Assembly (NCBI RefSeq): GCF_021245725.1
Contig: NZ_JAJGSX010000028.1
Coordinates: forward strand, 1-64,000
DNA length: 64,000 nucleotides
Source of the DNA: Pseudonocardia sp. TRM90224
Lineage (GTDB): Bacteria; Actinomycetota; Actinomycetes; Mycobacteriales; Pseudonocardiaceae
Direction: 5' to 3'
The notes under the pieces were generated by a model that saw nothing but the letters and a program-made list of their open reading frames with translations, made no database searches and had not been told where the DNA came from. Position numbers and translations under genes: made by a program. Shown here one piece after another: positions 30,821 to 38,459 of the stretch. How positions within the stretch are numbered: the stretch's first letter is position 1; the number at the start of each line of letters is the position of its first letter.

Positions 30821-31588
30821 ATGGAGCGAAGCAGCATCGGGACACTGGACGGCCGCGTGGTCGCCGTGACCGGCGGGGGGAGGGGTATCGGACGGGCCGT
30901 CGCGCTGGCCGCCGCAGAACAGGGGGCGAACGTGGCCGTGGCCTACCACCACAGCGAGGCGGGTGCGAAGACCGTCGCCGAACTCGTGCGCGGCTACGGG
31001 CGAGAGGCCGAGGTGTACGCGTGCGACGTCGCCGACCGCGAGCAGGTGTGCTCCTTCGTCCGGCAGGCCGAGCAGCGGTTCGGTCGCATCGACGGCCTGG
31101 TCAACAACGCCGGCATCATGCCGTCGTCGCCGTTCCTGGAGGTGTCGACCGCGGAATGGGACCTGGTCGTCGCGACGAACCTGACCGGCGCCTTCCACAC
31201 GAGCCAGGCCGTGCTGCCGGGGATGCTGGAGCGGGGCGGCGGCACGATCGTCAACATCGCGTCACGGCTCGGGCTCGTCGGCTGGGCCGGGGTGGCCCAC
31301 TATGCGAGCACGAAGGCAGGCCTCATCGCACTCGCCAAGTCGATCTCGCGGGAGTTCGGTCAACGCGGCATCCGCGCCAACTGCGTCGCCCCGGGGGTCA
31401 CCAACACCGACATGGGACGCACGGTGATGGGAGGTGAGGTCGGTCGCAAGCGGATGGCTGAGCTCCCCCTGGGCCGGTTCGGCGAACCCGAGGAGGTCGC
31501 TGCATGCGTCGTGTTCCTGCTCTCCGATGCCTCGTCGCTCCTCATCGGGCAAACGCTCAACCCCAACAGCGGCGGGTTGATGCCATGA
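30821..31588 (+). CDS. Short-chain dehydrogenase/reductase
   Basis: A 255-residue classical SDR. The NAD(P) loop TGGGRGIG is at residues 17-24. NNAG is in LVNNAGIMPSS near 95-98. The catalytic Ser148, Tyr161 and Lys165 lie in IASRLGLVGWAGVAHYASTK. The C-terminal part, GRFGEPEEVAACVVFLLSDASSLLIGQTLNPNSGG, resembles FabG/3-oxoacyl reductase-like members. It could oxidise or reduce a hydroxy group on a CoA thioester or a cyclic alcohol. AAGGAG precedes the ATG and operator O4 lies 11 bases before it. It is the first gene of a four-gene operon; its stop overlaps the CoA-transferase start (ATGA). Confidence 0.94.
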   Translation: MERSSIGTLDGRVVAVTGGGRGIGRAVALAAAEQGANVAVAYHHSEAGAKTVAELVRGYGREAEVYACDVADREQVCSFVRQAEQRFGRIDGLVNNAGIMPSSPFLEVSTAEWDLVVATNLTGAFHTSQAVLPGMLERGGGTIVNIASRLGLVGWAGVAHYASTKAGLIALAKSISREFGQRGIRANCVAPGVTNTDMGRTVMGGEVGRKRMAELPLGRFGEPEEVAACVVFLLSDASSLLIGQTLNPNSGGLMP

Positions 31589-33159
31589 CCCCGACCATCG
31601 GCACGGTCGAGGACGCCATCGCGCTCGTGCGTGACGGCGCCGCCGTCTGGGTGGGCGGCTCCGGAGCGGGGCACGGCGTTCCCCAGGCCTTCATCGACGC
31701 GCTGGCGACGAGCTTCCGCGAGACCGGCAGTCCTCGCGACCTCACGACAGCGCGCGTCGTCGGCATCGGCGACTTCGGCGACGTCGGGTTCTCGCAGCTT
31801 GCGCTGCCCGGGCTCGCCCGTCGCACCATCGGCAGCAACATCGGCAACGAACCCCGGCTGGGCGCGCTGGTCCGTGATGGCGCTCTCGAGGCGTACTCGC
31901 TCCCGCAAGGGGTCCTCTCCGGCCTCTGCCGGGACATGGCTGCAGGGCGTCCCGGCCACGTGACGCACGTGGGGCTGGGCACCTACGTCGACCCGCGGCA
32001 GACCGGCGGCCGGCAGAACGCCCGCACGACCGACGACATCGTCGAGGTCGTCGAGCTGGCCGGACAGGAGTGGCTGTTCTACCACGCGCTGCCGATCGAC
32101 GTCGCCGTCATCAGGGCGACCACGGCCGATGAGGACGGCAACCTGACGTTCGAGCACGAGCCGATACTCGGTGACTCGCTCGCGCTCGCCATGGCTGCGC
32201 ACAACAACGGCGGCGTGGTGATCGTCCAGGTCGAGCGCCTCACCCGCCGCGGGTCGCTCCGGCCCAGCGAGATCCGCATCCCTGGTGCGTTGGTCGACCT
32301 GGTCTACCTCGTCCCCGGCCAGCGCCAGACCTACCTGACGTCGTACTCGCCCTACTACTCCGGCGAGCTGCGCGCGCCGTCGACGGGGATCGCGCGGACC
32401 CCCCTCGACGTCCGCAAGGTCATCGCGCGGCGGTCGTTGATGGAGTTCCGACCCGGTGACATCTGCAACCTGGGGTTCGGCATCTCCCAGCAGATCGGGT
32501 CCGTCGCCGCGGAGGAGGACATCGCCGGATCGCTGACCCTGACCGTGGAGCAAGGCATCTTCGGTGGGGTGCCCGCCTTCGGCGGCGACGGCGGCGCCGG
32601 GTACGACTACCAGGCCCGGCTCGAACAGCCGTCGATGTTCGACTTCTACGACGGCGGTGGACTGGACGTCGCGAGCCTGTCCTTCGCGCAGGTGGACCGG
32701 TTCGGCAACGTCAACGTGCACGCGTTCGACGAGCGCCCGCGCGGCCCCGGTGGCTTCATCAACATCAGCACCCGCACGGCACGGCTCTGCTTCGTGGGCA
32801 CCTTCACGGCGGGCGGTCTGCAGGTCGCCATCGTCGACGGATCGCTGTCCATCGTGTGCGAGGGCCGCAGCCGCAAGTTCGTCGACGCGGTGGCGGAGAT
32901 CAGCTTCAGCGGCGAACGGGCCGTGCGGAAGGGCCAGTCGGTCCGCTACGTGACCGAGCGCGCCGTGTTCGAGCTGACGCCCGACGGGCTGGAGCTGATC
33001 GAGGTGGCGCCCGGCATCGACGTCGACCGCGACGTCCTCGCGCACATGGATCTCAAGCCTTCCGTCAGCGCATCGCTCGCGACGATGGACGCCCGGCTGT
33101 TCGCGGCGGAGCCCATGGGTCTCGCAGACGGCTTCGGCGACCGGAGGACGGCCCCGTGA
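31585..33159 (+). CDS. Fused acyl-CoA:carboxylate CoA-transferase, YdiF/family I
   Basis: A 524-residue single-chain CoA-transferase with both alpha and beta halves, as in propionate CoA-transferase and E. coli YdiF. The N-terminal half begins VEDAIALVRDGAAVWVGGSGAGHG. The catalytic glutamate of family I is Glu322 in TLTVEQGIFGGVPAFGG. The linking segment RRSLMEFRPGDICNLGFGISQQIG and C-terminal FVDAVAEISFSGERAVRKGQSVRYVTERAVFEL are typical. It would activate a carboxylic acid by CoA exchange with acetyl- or succinyl-CoA. Translationally coupled to the SDR before it and the crotonase after it (GTGA). In E. coli, ydiF likewise sits beside the quinate/shikimate dehydrogenase ydiB. Confidence 0.92.
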   Translation: MTPTIGTVEDAIALVRDGAAVWVGGSGAGHGVPQAFIDALATSFRETGSPRDLTTARVVGIGDFGDVGFSQLALPGLARRTIGSNIGNEPRLGALVRDGALEAYSLPQGVLSGLCRDMAAGRPGHVTHVGLGTYVDPRQTGGRQNARTTDDIVEVVELAGQEWLFYHALPIDVAVIRATTADEDGNLTFEHEPILGDSLALAMAAHNNGGVVIVQVERLTRRGSLRPSEIRIPGALVDLVYLVPGQRQTYLTSYSPYYSGELRAPSTGIARTPLDVRKVIARRSLMEFRPGDICNLGFGISQQIGSVAAEEDIAGSLTLTVEQGIFGGVPAFGGDGGAGYDYQARLEQPSMFDFYDGGGLDVASLSFAQVDRFGNVNVHAFDERPRGPGGFINISTRTARLCFVGTFTAGGLQVAIVDGSLSIVCEGRSRKFVDAVAEISFSGERAVRKGQSVRYVTERAVFELTPDGLELIEVAPGIDVDRDVLAHMDLKPSVSASLATMDARLFAAEPMGLADGFGDRRTAP

Positions 33160-33929
33160 CCGAGCAGGTGCACCTGGTCCGCGGGGTCTGCACGGAGATC
33201 GTCCTGGACAACCCGCCGATGAACGTCGTGACGACCCGGCTGACCGCCCAGCTGCGGCAGGCGCTGCGGGAGGTGGCCGCGGACGCCGACGTCCGCGCCG
33301 TGATCGTGCGTGGCGCCGGCGAGCGGGCGTTCTGCGCCGGGTCGGACATCGCGGAGTTCGAGTCGCTGCACGGGCGTGTCGCGGAGGGCAAGCTGCTGCT
33401 GGAGAAGCTGGTCTACCGTCAGCTCGCGCTGCTCCCCGTCCCCACCATCGCCGCGATCGAGGGGCACGCGCTCGGCGGCGGGCTCGAGCTGGCGCTCTGC
33501 TGCGACTTCAGGATCGCCACCACCCGGTCCAGGCTGGGCATGCCGGAGCTCACCCTCGGGGTGACCCCCGGCAGCGGCGGTACCCAGCGGCTTCCCCGCA
33601 TCGTCGGGCCGGCCCGCGCCAAGGAGATCATTTTGCTCGGGAAGCCGATGGACGCGGATACGGCGCTGTCGATCGGTCTCGTCACCCGCGTCGTCGAGCC
33701 CGGCAACGCGGCCGAGGCGGCGCGCGCGATGGCCACCACGCTCGCCGAACGCGGGCCGGTGGCCATGCGGATCGCGAAGAAGCTGCTCGACACCGCCACC
33801 GAGACGACCCTGGAGGAAGGCTTCGCGCTCGAGCTGGACGGGTCGGAGGAGGTCTTCGCGACCGCCGACGCCCTCGAAGGCGCGCAGGCCTTCCTCGGGA
33901 AGCGTCCGCCCCACTTCACCGGACATTGA
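33156..33929 (+). CDS. Enoyl-CoA hydratase/isomerase (crotonase) with complete active site
   Basis: A 257-residue crotonase. The oxyanion-hole regions are AFCAGSDIAEFESLHG and GHALGGGLELALCCDFRIA. The two glutamates equivalent to the rat hydratase catalytic pair are both kept, in GGGLELAL and GMPELTLGVTPGSGGTQRL, so true hydratase activity is plausible. The GTG start overlaps the CoA-transferase stop by 4 bases. In this operon it would hydrate an enoyl-CoA formed after CoA transfer, with the SDR as the following dehydrogenase. No acyl-CoA dehydrogenase or thiolase is in the operon itself, so the cycle would be completed elsewhere. Confidence 0.93.
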   Translation: MTEQVHLVRGVCTEIVLDNPPMNVVTTRLTAQLRQALREVAADADVRAVIVRGAGERAFCAGSDIAEFESLHGRVAEGKLLLEKLVYRQLALLPVPTIAAIEGHALGGGLELALCCDFRIATTRSRLGMPELTLGVTPGSGGTQRLPRIVGPARAKEIILLGKPMDADTALSIGLVTRVVEPGNAAEAARAMATTLAERGPVAMRIAKKLLDTATETTLEEGFALELDGSEEVFATADALEGAQAFLGKRPPHFTGH

Positions 33930-33948
33930 ACGAGATCGGACGAACGCC

Positions 33949-34797
33949 ATGCGGACCATCGCCCTGTTCGGCAAACCACTGCGACGGCAGCACTCGGCCG
34001 TCATGCACAACGCCGCGTTCGCCGCGGCCGGCATCGACGCGACCTACGAGCTGCGGGAGGTCGACGAGACGGAGCTCGTGGCGCACGTCGACGAGGCCAG
34101 GCGGGACGGCTGGATGGGCTTCCAGATCACCGCGCCGCACAAGAGGTTCGTGATGGGCCTGCTCGATGCCGTCGAACGGGACGCGCAACGGATCGGCGCC
34201 GTCAACAGCGTCGCCGCCGCTGCCGACGGATCGCTCGTCGGGTTCAACACCGACGTGCTCGGGTTCCTGGCCGGGCTGCGTTCGTGCCATCCGGACGACC
34301 TCGCCGGGCGTTCGGTCGTCGTCGCCGGATCCGGCGGGGTCGGCCACGCCGCGGCGTACGGGCTCGCCACCGCGGGTGCCGGCGCCCTCACCGTCCTGGA
34401 CGTCGACGCGGCGATGCCGCGACGGCTGGCCGAGGAGTTCGCGGACTTCGCGTCCGTCGAACCGTTGGCGTTCGCGGATCCGCTCGTCGAGGAGCGCCTC
34501 GCTCGTGCCGACGTCTTCGTGAACGCGACCTCTGTCGGGATGCTTTCGCCGGGACCCGTGGTGGACGTGGACCTGCTCGCGCCGACCGCGGTGGTGTTCG
34601 ACGTCGTCTACGTCCCCGCCGAGACCGAGCTGGTCCGGCGCGCCCGCGCCCGGGGTATGCGCGCCGCGAACGGCGACCGCATGCTCATCGCGCAGGCGGC
34701 CGCGGCGTGGACCAGGTGGACCGGCCTCGCCGACCCGACCGAGGTGATGCGCTCGGCGGTTGCGCCGCTCCTGGCGGACCACGACCTGCCGCCGTGA
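33949..34797 (+). CDS. Shikimate/quinate dehydrogenase-like protein
   Basis: A 282-residue AroE-family NAD(P) enzyme. The catalytic pair is present at canonical numbers: Lys65 (ITAPHKRFVMG) and Asp102 (LVGFNTDVLGF). The dinucleotide loop is VVAGSGGVGHAAAYGLATAG. Two carboxylate-binding positions are altered: the usual HSxSPxxHN reads RQHSAVMHN, losing the first serine, and GxNVTxPxK reads GFQITAPHK. A biosynthetic AroE would normally keep both, so this is probably a catabolic paralogue with a modified substrate. It is the last gene of the SDR operon, 19 bases after the crotonase. Confidence 0.9.
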   Translation: MRTIALFGKPLRRQHSAVMHNAAFAAAGIDATYELREVDETELVAHVDEARRDGWMGFQITAPHKRFVMGLLDAVERDAQRIGAVNSVAAAADGSLVGFNTDVLGFLAGLRSCHPDDLAGRSVVVAGSGGVGHAAAYGLATAGAGALTVLDVDAAMPRRLAEEFADFASVEPLAFADPLVEERLARADVFVNATSVGMLSPGPVVDVDLLAPTAVVFDVVYVPAETELVRRARARGMRAANGDRMLIAQAAAAWTRWTGLADPTEVMRSAVAPLLADHDLPP

Positions 34798-34843
34798 CCA
34801 AAGGTACTTGTATGCAGACCTTTTCGGGTTCACGATACGCAGC

Positions 34844-35782
34844 GTGACCCGATCACTGGCGCCGGCCGACCGTGAAGGCACTGTCCCGTTCGGCGAGCAC
34901 GAGACCTGGTTCCGGGTCACCGGTGAGCTGGGCGCCGGCCCCGCGCCGCTGGTCGTCGTGCACGGCGGACCGGGCTGCACCAGCGACTACGTGCTGACCA
35001 TCGCCGACATCGCGGCCGGCACCGGGCGCGCCGTGATCCACTACGACCAGCTCGGCAACGGTCGCTCGACCCACCTCCCGGACCGAGGTGCGGACTTCTG
35101 GATGCCGCAGCTGTTCCTCGACGAGCTGGACAACCTGCTCGCGGAGCTCGACGTTGCGCAGGGTTACCACCTGCTCGGACAGTCGTGGGGCGGGATGCTC
35201 GGCGCCGAGCACGCCGTGCGCGGGCCCGCAGGGCTGCGCAGCCTGACGATCGCCGACTCGCCGGCATCGATGGCGCTGTGGCTGGCCGGTGCGGCCGAGC
35301 TGCGCGCGCAGCTGCCGCTCGACGTGCAGGCCACCCTCGACGCGCACGAGGCCGCCGCGACGTACGAGCACCCCGAGTACCTCGCCGCGGTGCAGGTGTT
35401 CTACGACCGGCACGTGTGCCGGGTGGTGCCCAACCCGCCCGAGGTGGCGGCGACGTTCGCGGCGATGGAGGCCGACCCGACCGTCTACCGGACGATGAAC
35501 GGGCCGACCGAGTTCCACGTCATCGGGACACTGCGGGAGTGGTCGATCGTCGAGCGGCTCGACCGGGTCGCGGTGCCGACGCTCGTCGTCTCCGGCGCGC
35601 ACGACGAGGCGACGCCCGAGTGCGTGCGGCCGTTCGTCGAGCGCATCCCGGACGTCCGCCAGCACGTCTTCGCCGAGTCGAGCCACATGCCGCACGTCGA
35701 GGAACGGGAGGCGTTCATGGCCGTGTTGGCCGAATTCCTTGCTGGTGTGGATGGCGCCGAGGTGGAGGAACGTGATGAGTGA
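34844..35782 (+). CDS. Proline iminopeptidase-family alpha/beta hydrolase
   Basis: A 312-residue S33-family hydrolase. HGGPG oxyanion motif is at residues 40-44, DQLGNGRS at 68-75, and nucleophile Ser114 in LLGQSWGGMLG. The Asp and His of the triad lie in VSGAHDEATPE and AESSHMPHVEE near the C-terminus. Homologues cleave N-terminal proline or other small residues from peptides, or amino-acid amides. The start is GTG 34844, where the conserved protein begins; the frame is open further upstream inside the shikimate-DH gene. It overlaps the APC permease gene by 8 bases, suggesting a peptide or amino-amide utilisation pair that takes up or exports the released amino acid. Confidence 0.92.
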   Translation: MTRSLAPADREGTVPFGEHETWFRVTGELGAGPAPLVVVHGGPGCTSDYVLTIADIAAGTGRAVIHYDQLGNGRSTHLPDRGADFWMPQLFLDELDNLLAELDVAQGYHLLGQSWGGMLGAEHAVRGPAGLRSLTIADSPASMALWLAGAAELRAQLPLDVQATLDAHEAAATYEHPEYLAAVQVFYDRHVCRVVPNPPEVAATFAAMEADPTVYRTMNGPTEFHVIGTLREWSIVERLDRVAVPTLVVSGAHDEATPECVRPFVERIPDVRQHVFAESSHMPHVEEREAFMAVLAEFLAGVDGAEVEERDE

Positions 35783-37130
35783 GCTGAGCGACTTCGGCTA
35801 CCGGCAGGAGCTGCGGCGCAGCCTGACGCTGCGCGACCTGCTCGTCTACGGGCTCGTGTTCATGGTGCCGATCGCGCCGTTCGCGATCTTCGGGACCGTG
35901 TTCAACGCGTCGATGGGCATGGCGCCGCTGACGTACGTCATCGGCTTCGTGGCGATGATCTTCACGGCGCTGAGCTACCGCGAGATGTCGCGCGCGTTCC
36001 CGATCGCCGGCTCGGTCTACGCCTACGCGGGGCGTGGTGTGCATCCGGCCGTCGGGTTCCTGGCGGGGTGGGCGATCCTGCTCGACTACCTGCTCGTGCC
36101 GACGCTGCTGTACGTGATCAGCGCAGCCGCGCTCGGCTCGGTGCTGCCCGCGGTGCCGCAGGCGGTGTGGGTGATCCTGTTCGTACTGGTCAACACGGTG
36201 ATCAACCTGCGTGGTGTGGAAACGACCGCGCGCTCGAACAAGATCTTCCTCTACGGTCAGCTGCTCGTGCTGGCGCTGTTCGTCGTGCTGGCGGTCGTGG
36301 CGATCTCGCGAGGCGTGAACGGCGCGAGCTGGACGTTCACGCCGATGTTCAACCCGGCCGTCTTCGAGCCGGGGCTGATCTTCGCGGCGCTGTCGGTCGC
36401 CGTGCTGTCGTTCCTCGGGTTCGACGCGATCAGCACGATGGCGGAGGAGACCAAGGGCGGGGTGCGGGTGGTCGGGCGAGCCACGGTGATCGCGCTGGGC
36501 ATCGTCGCGGCGCTGTTCGTCGTGCAGACCTACCTCGCGGCGCTGCTGCTGCCGGGCCGGACCGGGTTCGACAGCGAGACGGCGACCAACGAGGCGTTCT
36601 ACACCGTCGCAGGCCTGGTGGGCGGCGACTGGTTCAAGGTCGTCGTCGCGCTCGCCGTCGCGCTCGGGTCGGGCGTCGCGAACGCGCTCGTCGCGCAGGC
36701 GGCGACGTCGCGGCTGCTGTTCTCGATGGCGCGCGACCGGCAGCTGCCCCGCTTCCTCGCGCACGTGCACGAGACGCGGAGGGTGCCGGAGCGGGCGGTG
36801 CTGCTGGTCTCGGCGATCAGCCTCGTGCTGGGGCTGTTCCTCGTCGGCCAGATCGGGTTCCTGTCGTCGCTGGTCAACTTCGGTGCGCTGTTCTCGTTCC
36901 TGATGCTGCACGTGTCCGTGGTGACCTGGTACGTGATCCGCAAGCGCGAGCGGACCTACGGGCTGCACCTCGTGGTCCCGCTGCTCGGCTTCGTGATCAT
37001 CGGGTACGTGCTGCTCAACGCCGACATCAACGCCAAGATCGGCGGGCTCTGCTGGCTGGCCATCGGGATCGTCGTGCTCGTGGTGCTGCGCCTCACCGGC
37101 CGCCGCGCCGAGCTCACCAGCGCCACGTAG
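35775..37130 (+). CDS. APC-family amino acid permease
   Basis: A 451-residue permease with about twelve hydrophobic helices. Markers of the APC superfamily are LRDLLVYGLVFMVPIAPFAIFG (helix 1), YREMSRAFPIAGSVYAYAGRGVHPAVGFLAGW, SFLGFDAISTMAEETKGG and ATSRLLFSMARDRQLPRFLA. The amino acid carried is unknown. GGAGGAAC precedes the ATG, which lies inside the end of the hydrolase gene, so the two are translationally coupled. Downstream is a Family 2 palindrome that begins 3 bases after the stop codon. Confidence 0.94.
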   Translation: MSELSDFGYRQELRRSLTLRDLLVYGLVFMVPIAPFAIFGTVFNASMGMAPLTYVIGFVAMIFTALSYREMSRAFPIAGSVYAYAGRGVHPAVGFLAGWAILLDYLLVPTLLYVISAAALGSVLPAVPQAVWVILFVLVNTVINLRGVETTARSNKIFLYGQLLVLALFVVLAVVAISRGVNGASWTFTPMFNPAVFEPGLIFAALSVAVLSFLGFDAISTMAEETKGGVRVVGRATVIALGIVAALFVVQTYLAALLLPGRTGFDSETATNEAFYTVAGLVGGDWFKVVVALAVALGSGVANALVAQAATSRLLFSMARDRQLPRFLAHVHETRRVPERAVLLVSAISLVLGLFLVGQIGFLSSLVNFGALFSFLMLHVSVVTWYVIRKRERTYGLHLVVPLLGFVIIGYVLLNADINAKIGGLCWLAIGIVVLVVLRLTGRRAELTSAT

Positions 37131-37132
37131 CC

Positions 37133-37204
37133 GAACTTCCCCACCGTTTTGCCAACCTGCACACCATTTCGGGTGTGCAAGTTGACAAAACGGTGGGGAA
37201 CTTC
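37133..37204. repeat. Family 2 palindromic element, copy 3
   Basis: Arms at 37133-37151 and 37186-37204 (GAACTTCCCCACCGTTTTG and its complement with one mismatch) with an inner stem CTGCACACC/GGGTGTGCAA. It runs from 3 bases after the APC permease stop to the first base of the convergent acyl-CoA dehydrogenase stop codon, filling the gap completely. Probable bidirectional terminator. Confidence 0.9.
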
Positions 37205-38361
37205 TACGCGCGGGCGGCCTTGCCGAGGGCGCCGCGGGCGATGATGACCTGCTGGATCTGCGACGTGCCCTCGTAGATCCGGAACAGGCGGGCGTCGCGG
37301 TAGAAGCGCTCGACGGCCACGCCGCGGATGTAGCCGGCGCCGCCGTGCACCTGGACGGCCCGGTCGGCGACCCGACCGACCATCTCCGAGGCGAAGTACT
37401 TCGCCGCCGACGGGCCCTGGACGGTGTCGGTGCCGTCGTCGTAGCCGCGTGCGACGTCGAGCACGAGGGCGCGGCCGGCGTAGTGGTCGGTCACCGAGTC
37501 GGCGATCAGGCCCTGCACCAGCTGGAACGATGCGATCGGCTTGCCGCCCTGCTCGCGGGTCTTCGCGAACTCCACCGACTCGTGCACGAGCCGTCCCGCC
37601 ATCCCGACGCAGAGCGCGGCGATGTGCGCGCGGCCGTGCGCGAGGCACTTGGCCGCGGTGATGAACCCCTGGTCCACCCCGGCGTCGCCGCCGACCAGCG
37701 CCTCGGCCGGGACGCGCACGTCGTCGAGGTAGACGTCGGCCGTCCAGGCCCCGAACTGGCCCATCTTGTGGTCGCGCGGCCCGATCGAGAGCCCCGGCGT
37801 GCCGGCCGGCACGAGGAACGTCGAGATGCCGCGGTTGCCGACCGCCTCGGGGTTGGTGCGGGCGAACACCATGATCACGTCGGCGACCGGGGCGTTGGTG
37901 ATGTAGCGCTTAGAGCCGTTGATCACCCAGTCGGAGCCGTCGCGACGGGCGGTCGTGGCGAGCCCCGAGGGATCGGAGCCGGCGTCGGCCTCGGTGAGCC
38001 CGAACGACGCCGTGACCTCACCGGACGCCAGCCGCGGGAGCCAGCTCTTGCGCTGCTCGTCGGTGCCGCCCTTGATCAGCACCTGGCCGGCGATGCCGTT
38101 GTTGGTGCCGAACAGCGAGCGCAGCGCGGGGGTGGTCCAGCCCAGCTCGAACGCGAGCTGCGCCTCCTCGACCATGCTCAGCCCGAGCCCGCCGTACTCC
38201 TCGGGGATCGCGAAGCCGTAGAGCCCCATGTCCTTGCACGCGGCGACGACCTGCTCCGGGATGGCGTCCTCGGCGTCGATCCGCTCCTCGATCGGCACCA
38301 CCTCGTTGCGGATGAACGTCCGCACCGCGGCGAGGACATCGGCAAGGTCGGACTGCTCCAC
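37204..38361 (-). CDS. Acyl-CoA dehydrogenase
   Basis: A 385-residue FAD enzyme that introduces a trans-2 double bond into an acyl-CoA. Signatures are IPEEYGGLGLSMVEEAQLAFELG, ASFGLTEADAGSDPSGLATTA, the FAD/ETF loop KRYITNAPVADVIMVFART, GNRGISTFLVP, and the C-terminal QVHGGAGYIRGVAVERFYRDARLFRIYEGTSQIQ. The catalytic base is Glu of YEGT near residue 364, the short/medium-chain position. Chain specificity cannot be told. It stands alone between a Family 2 repeat and a divergently unrelated exporter operon, 98 bases from the adaptor gene's stop. Confidence 0.95.
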   Translation of the reverse strand: MEQSDLADVLAAVRTFIRNEVVPIEERIDAEDAIPEQVVAACKDMGLYGFAIPEEYGGLGLSMVEEAQLAFELGWTTPALRSLFGTNNGIAGQVLIKGGTDEQRKSWLPRLASGEVTASFGLTEADAGSDPSGLATTARRDGSDWVINGSKRYITNAPVADVIMVFARTNPEAVGNRGISTFLVPAGTPGLSIGPRDHKMGQFGAWTADVYLDDVRVPAEALVGGDAGVDQGFITAAKCLAHGRAHIAALCVGMAGRLVHESVEFAKTREQGGKPIASFQLVQGLIADSVTDHYAGRALVLDVARGYDDGTDTVQGPSAAKYFASEMVGRVADRAVQVHGGAGYIRGVAVERFYRDARLFRIYEGTSQIQQVIIARGALGKAARA

Positions 38362-38459
38362 AGCACGCTCCCAACGTCGGGTTCCCGGCTCCGCCGCCCA
38401 CGCTAAGCCATGGGCGCCGGAGGAGGGAGCAGCGCCGGGAGCAGCGCCGAAGCAGGTGA

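Noticed and set aside
34798..34843. TACTTGTATGCAGACC as a FadR-type operator before the iminopeptidase gene
   Set aside because: The stretch is AT-richer than its surroundings, but it lacks proper dyad symmetry and has no second copy.
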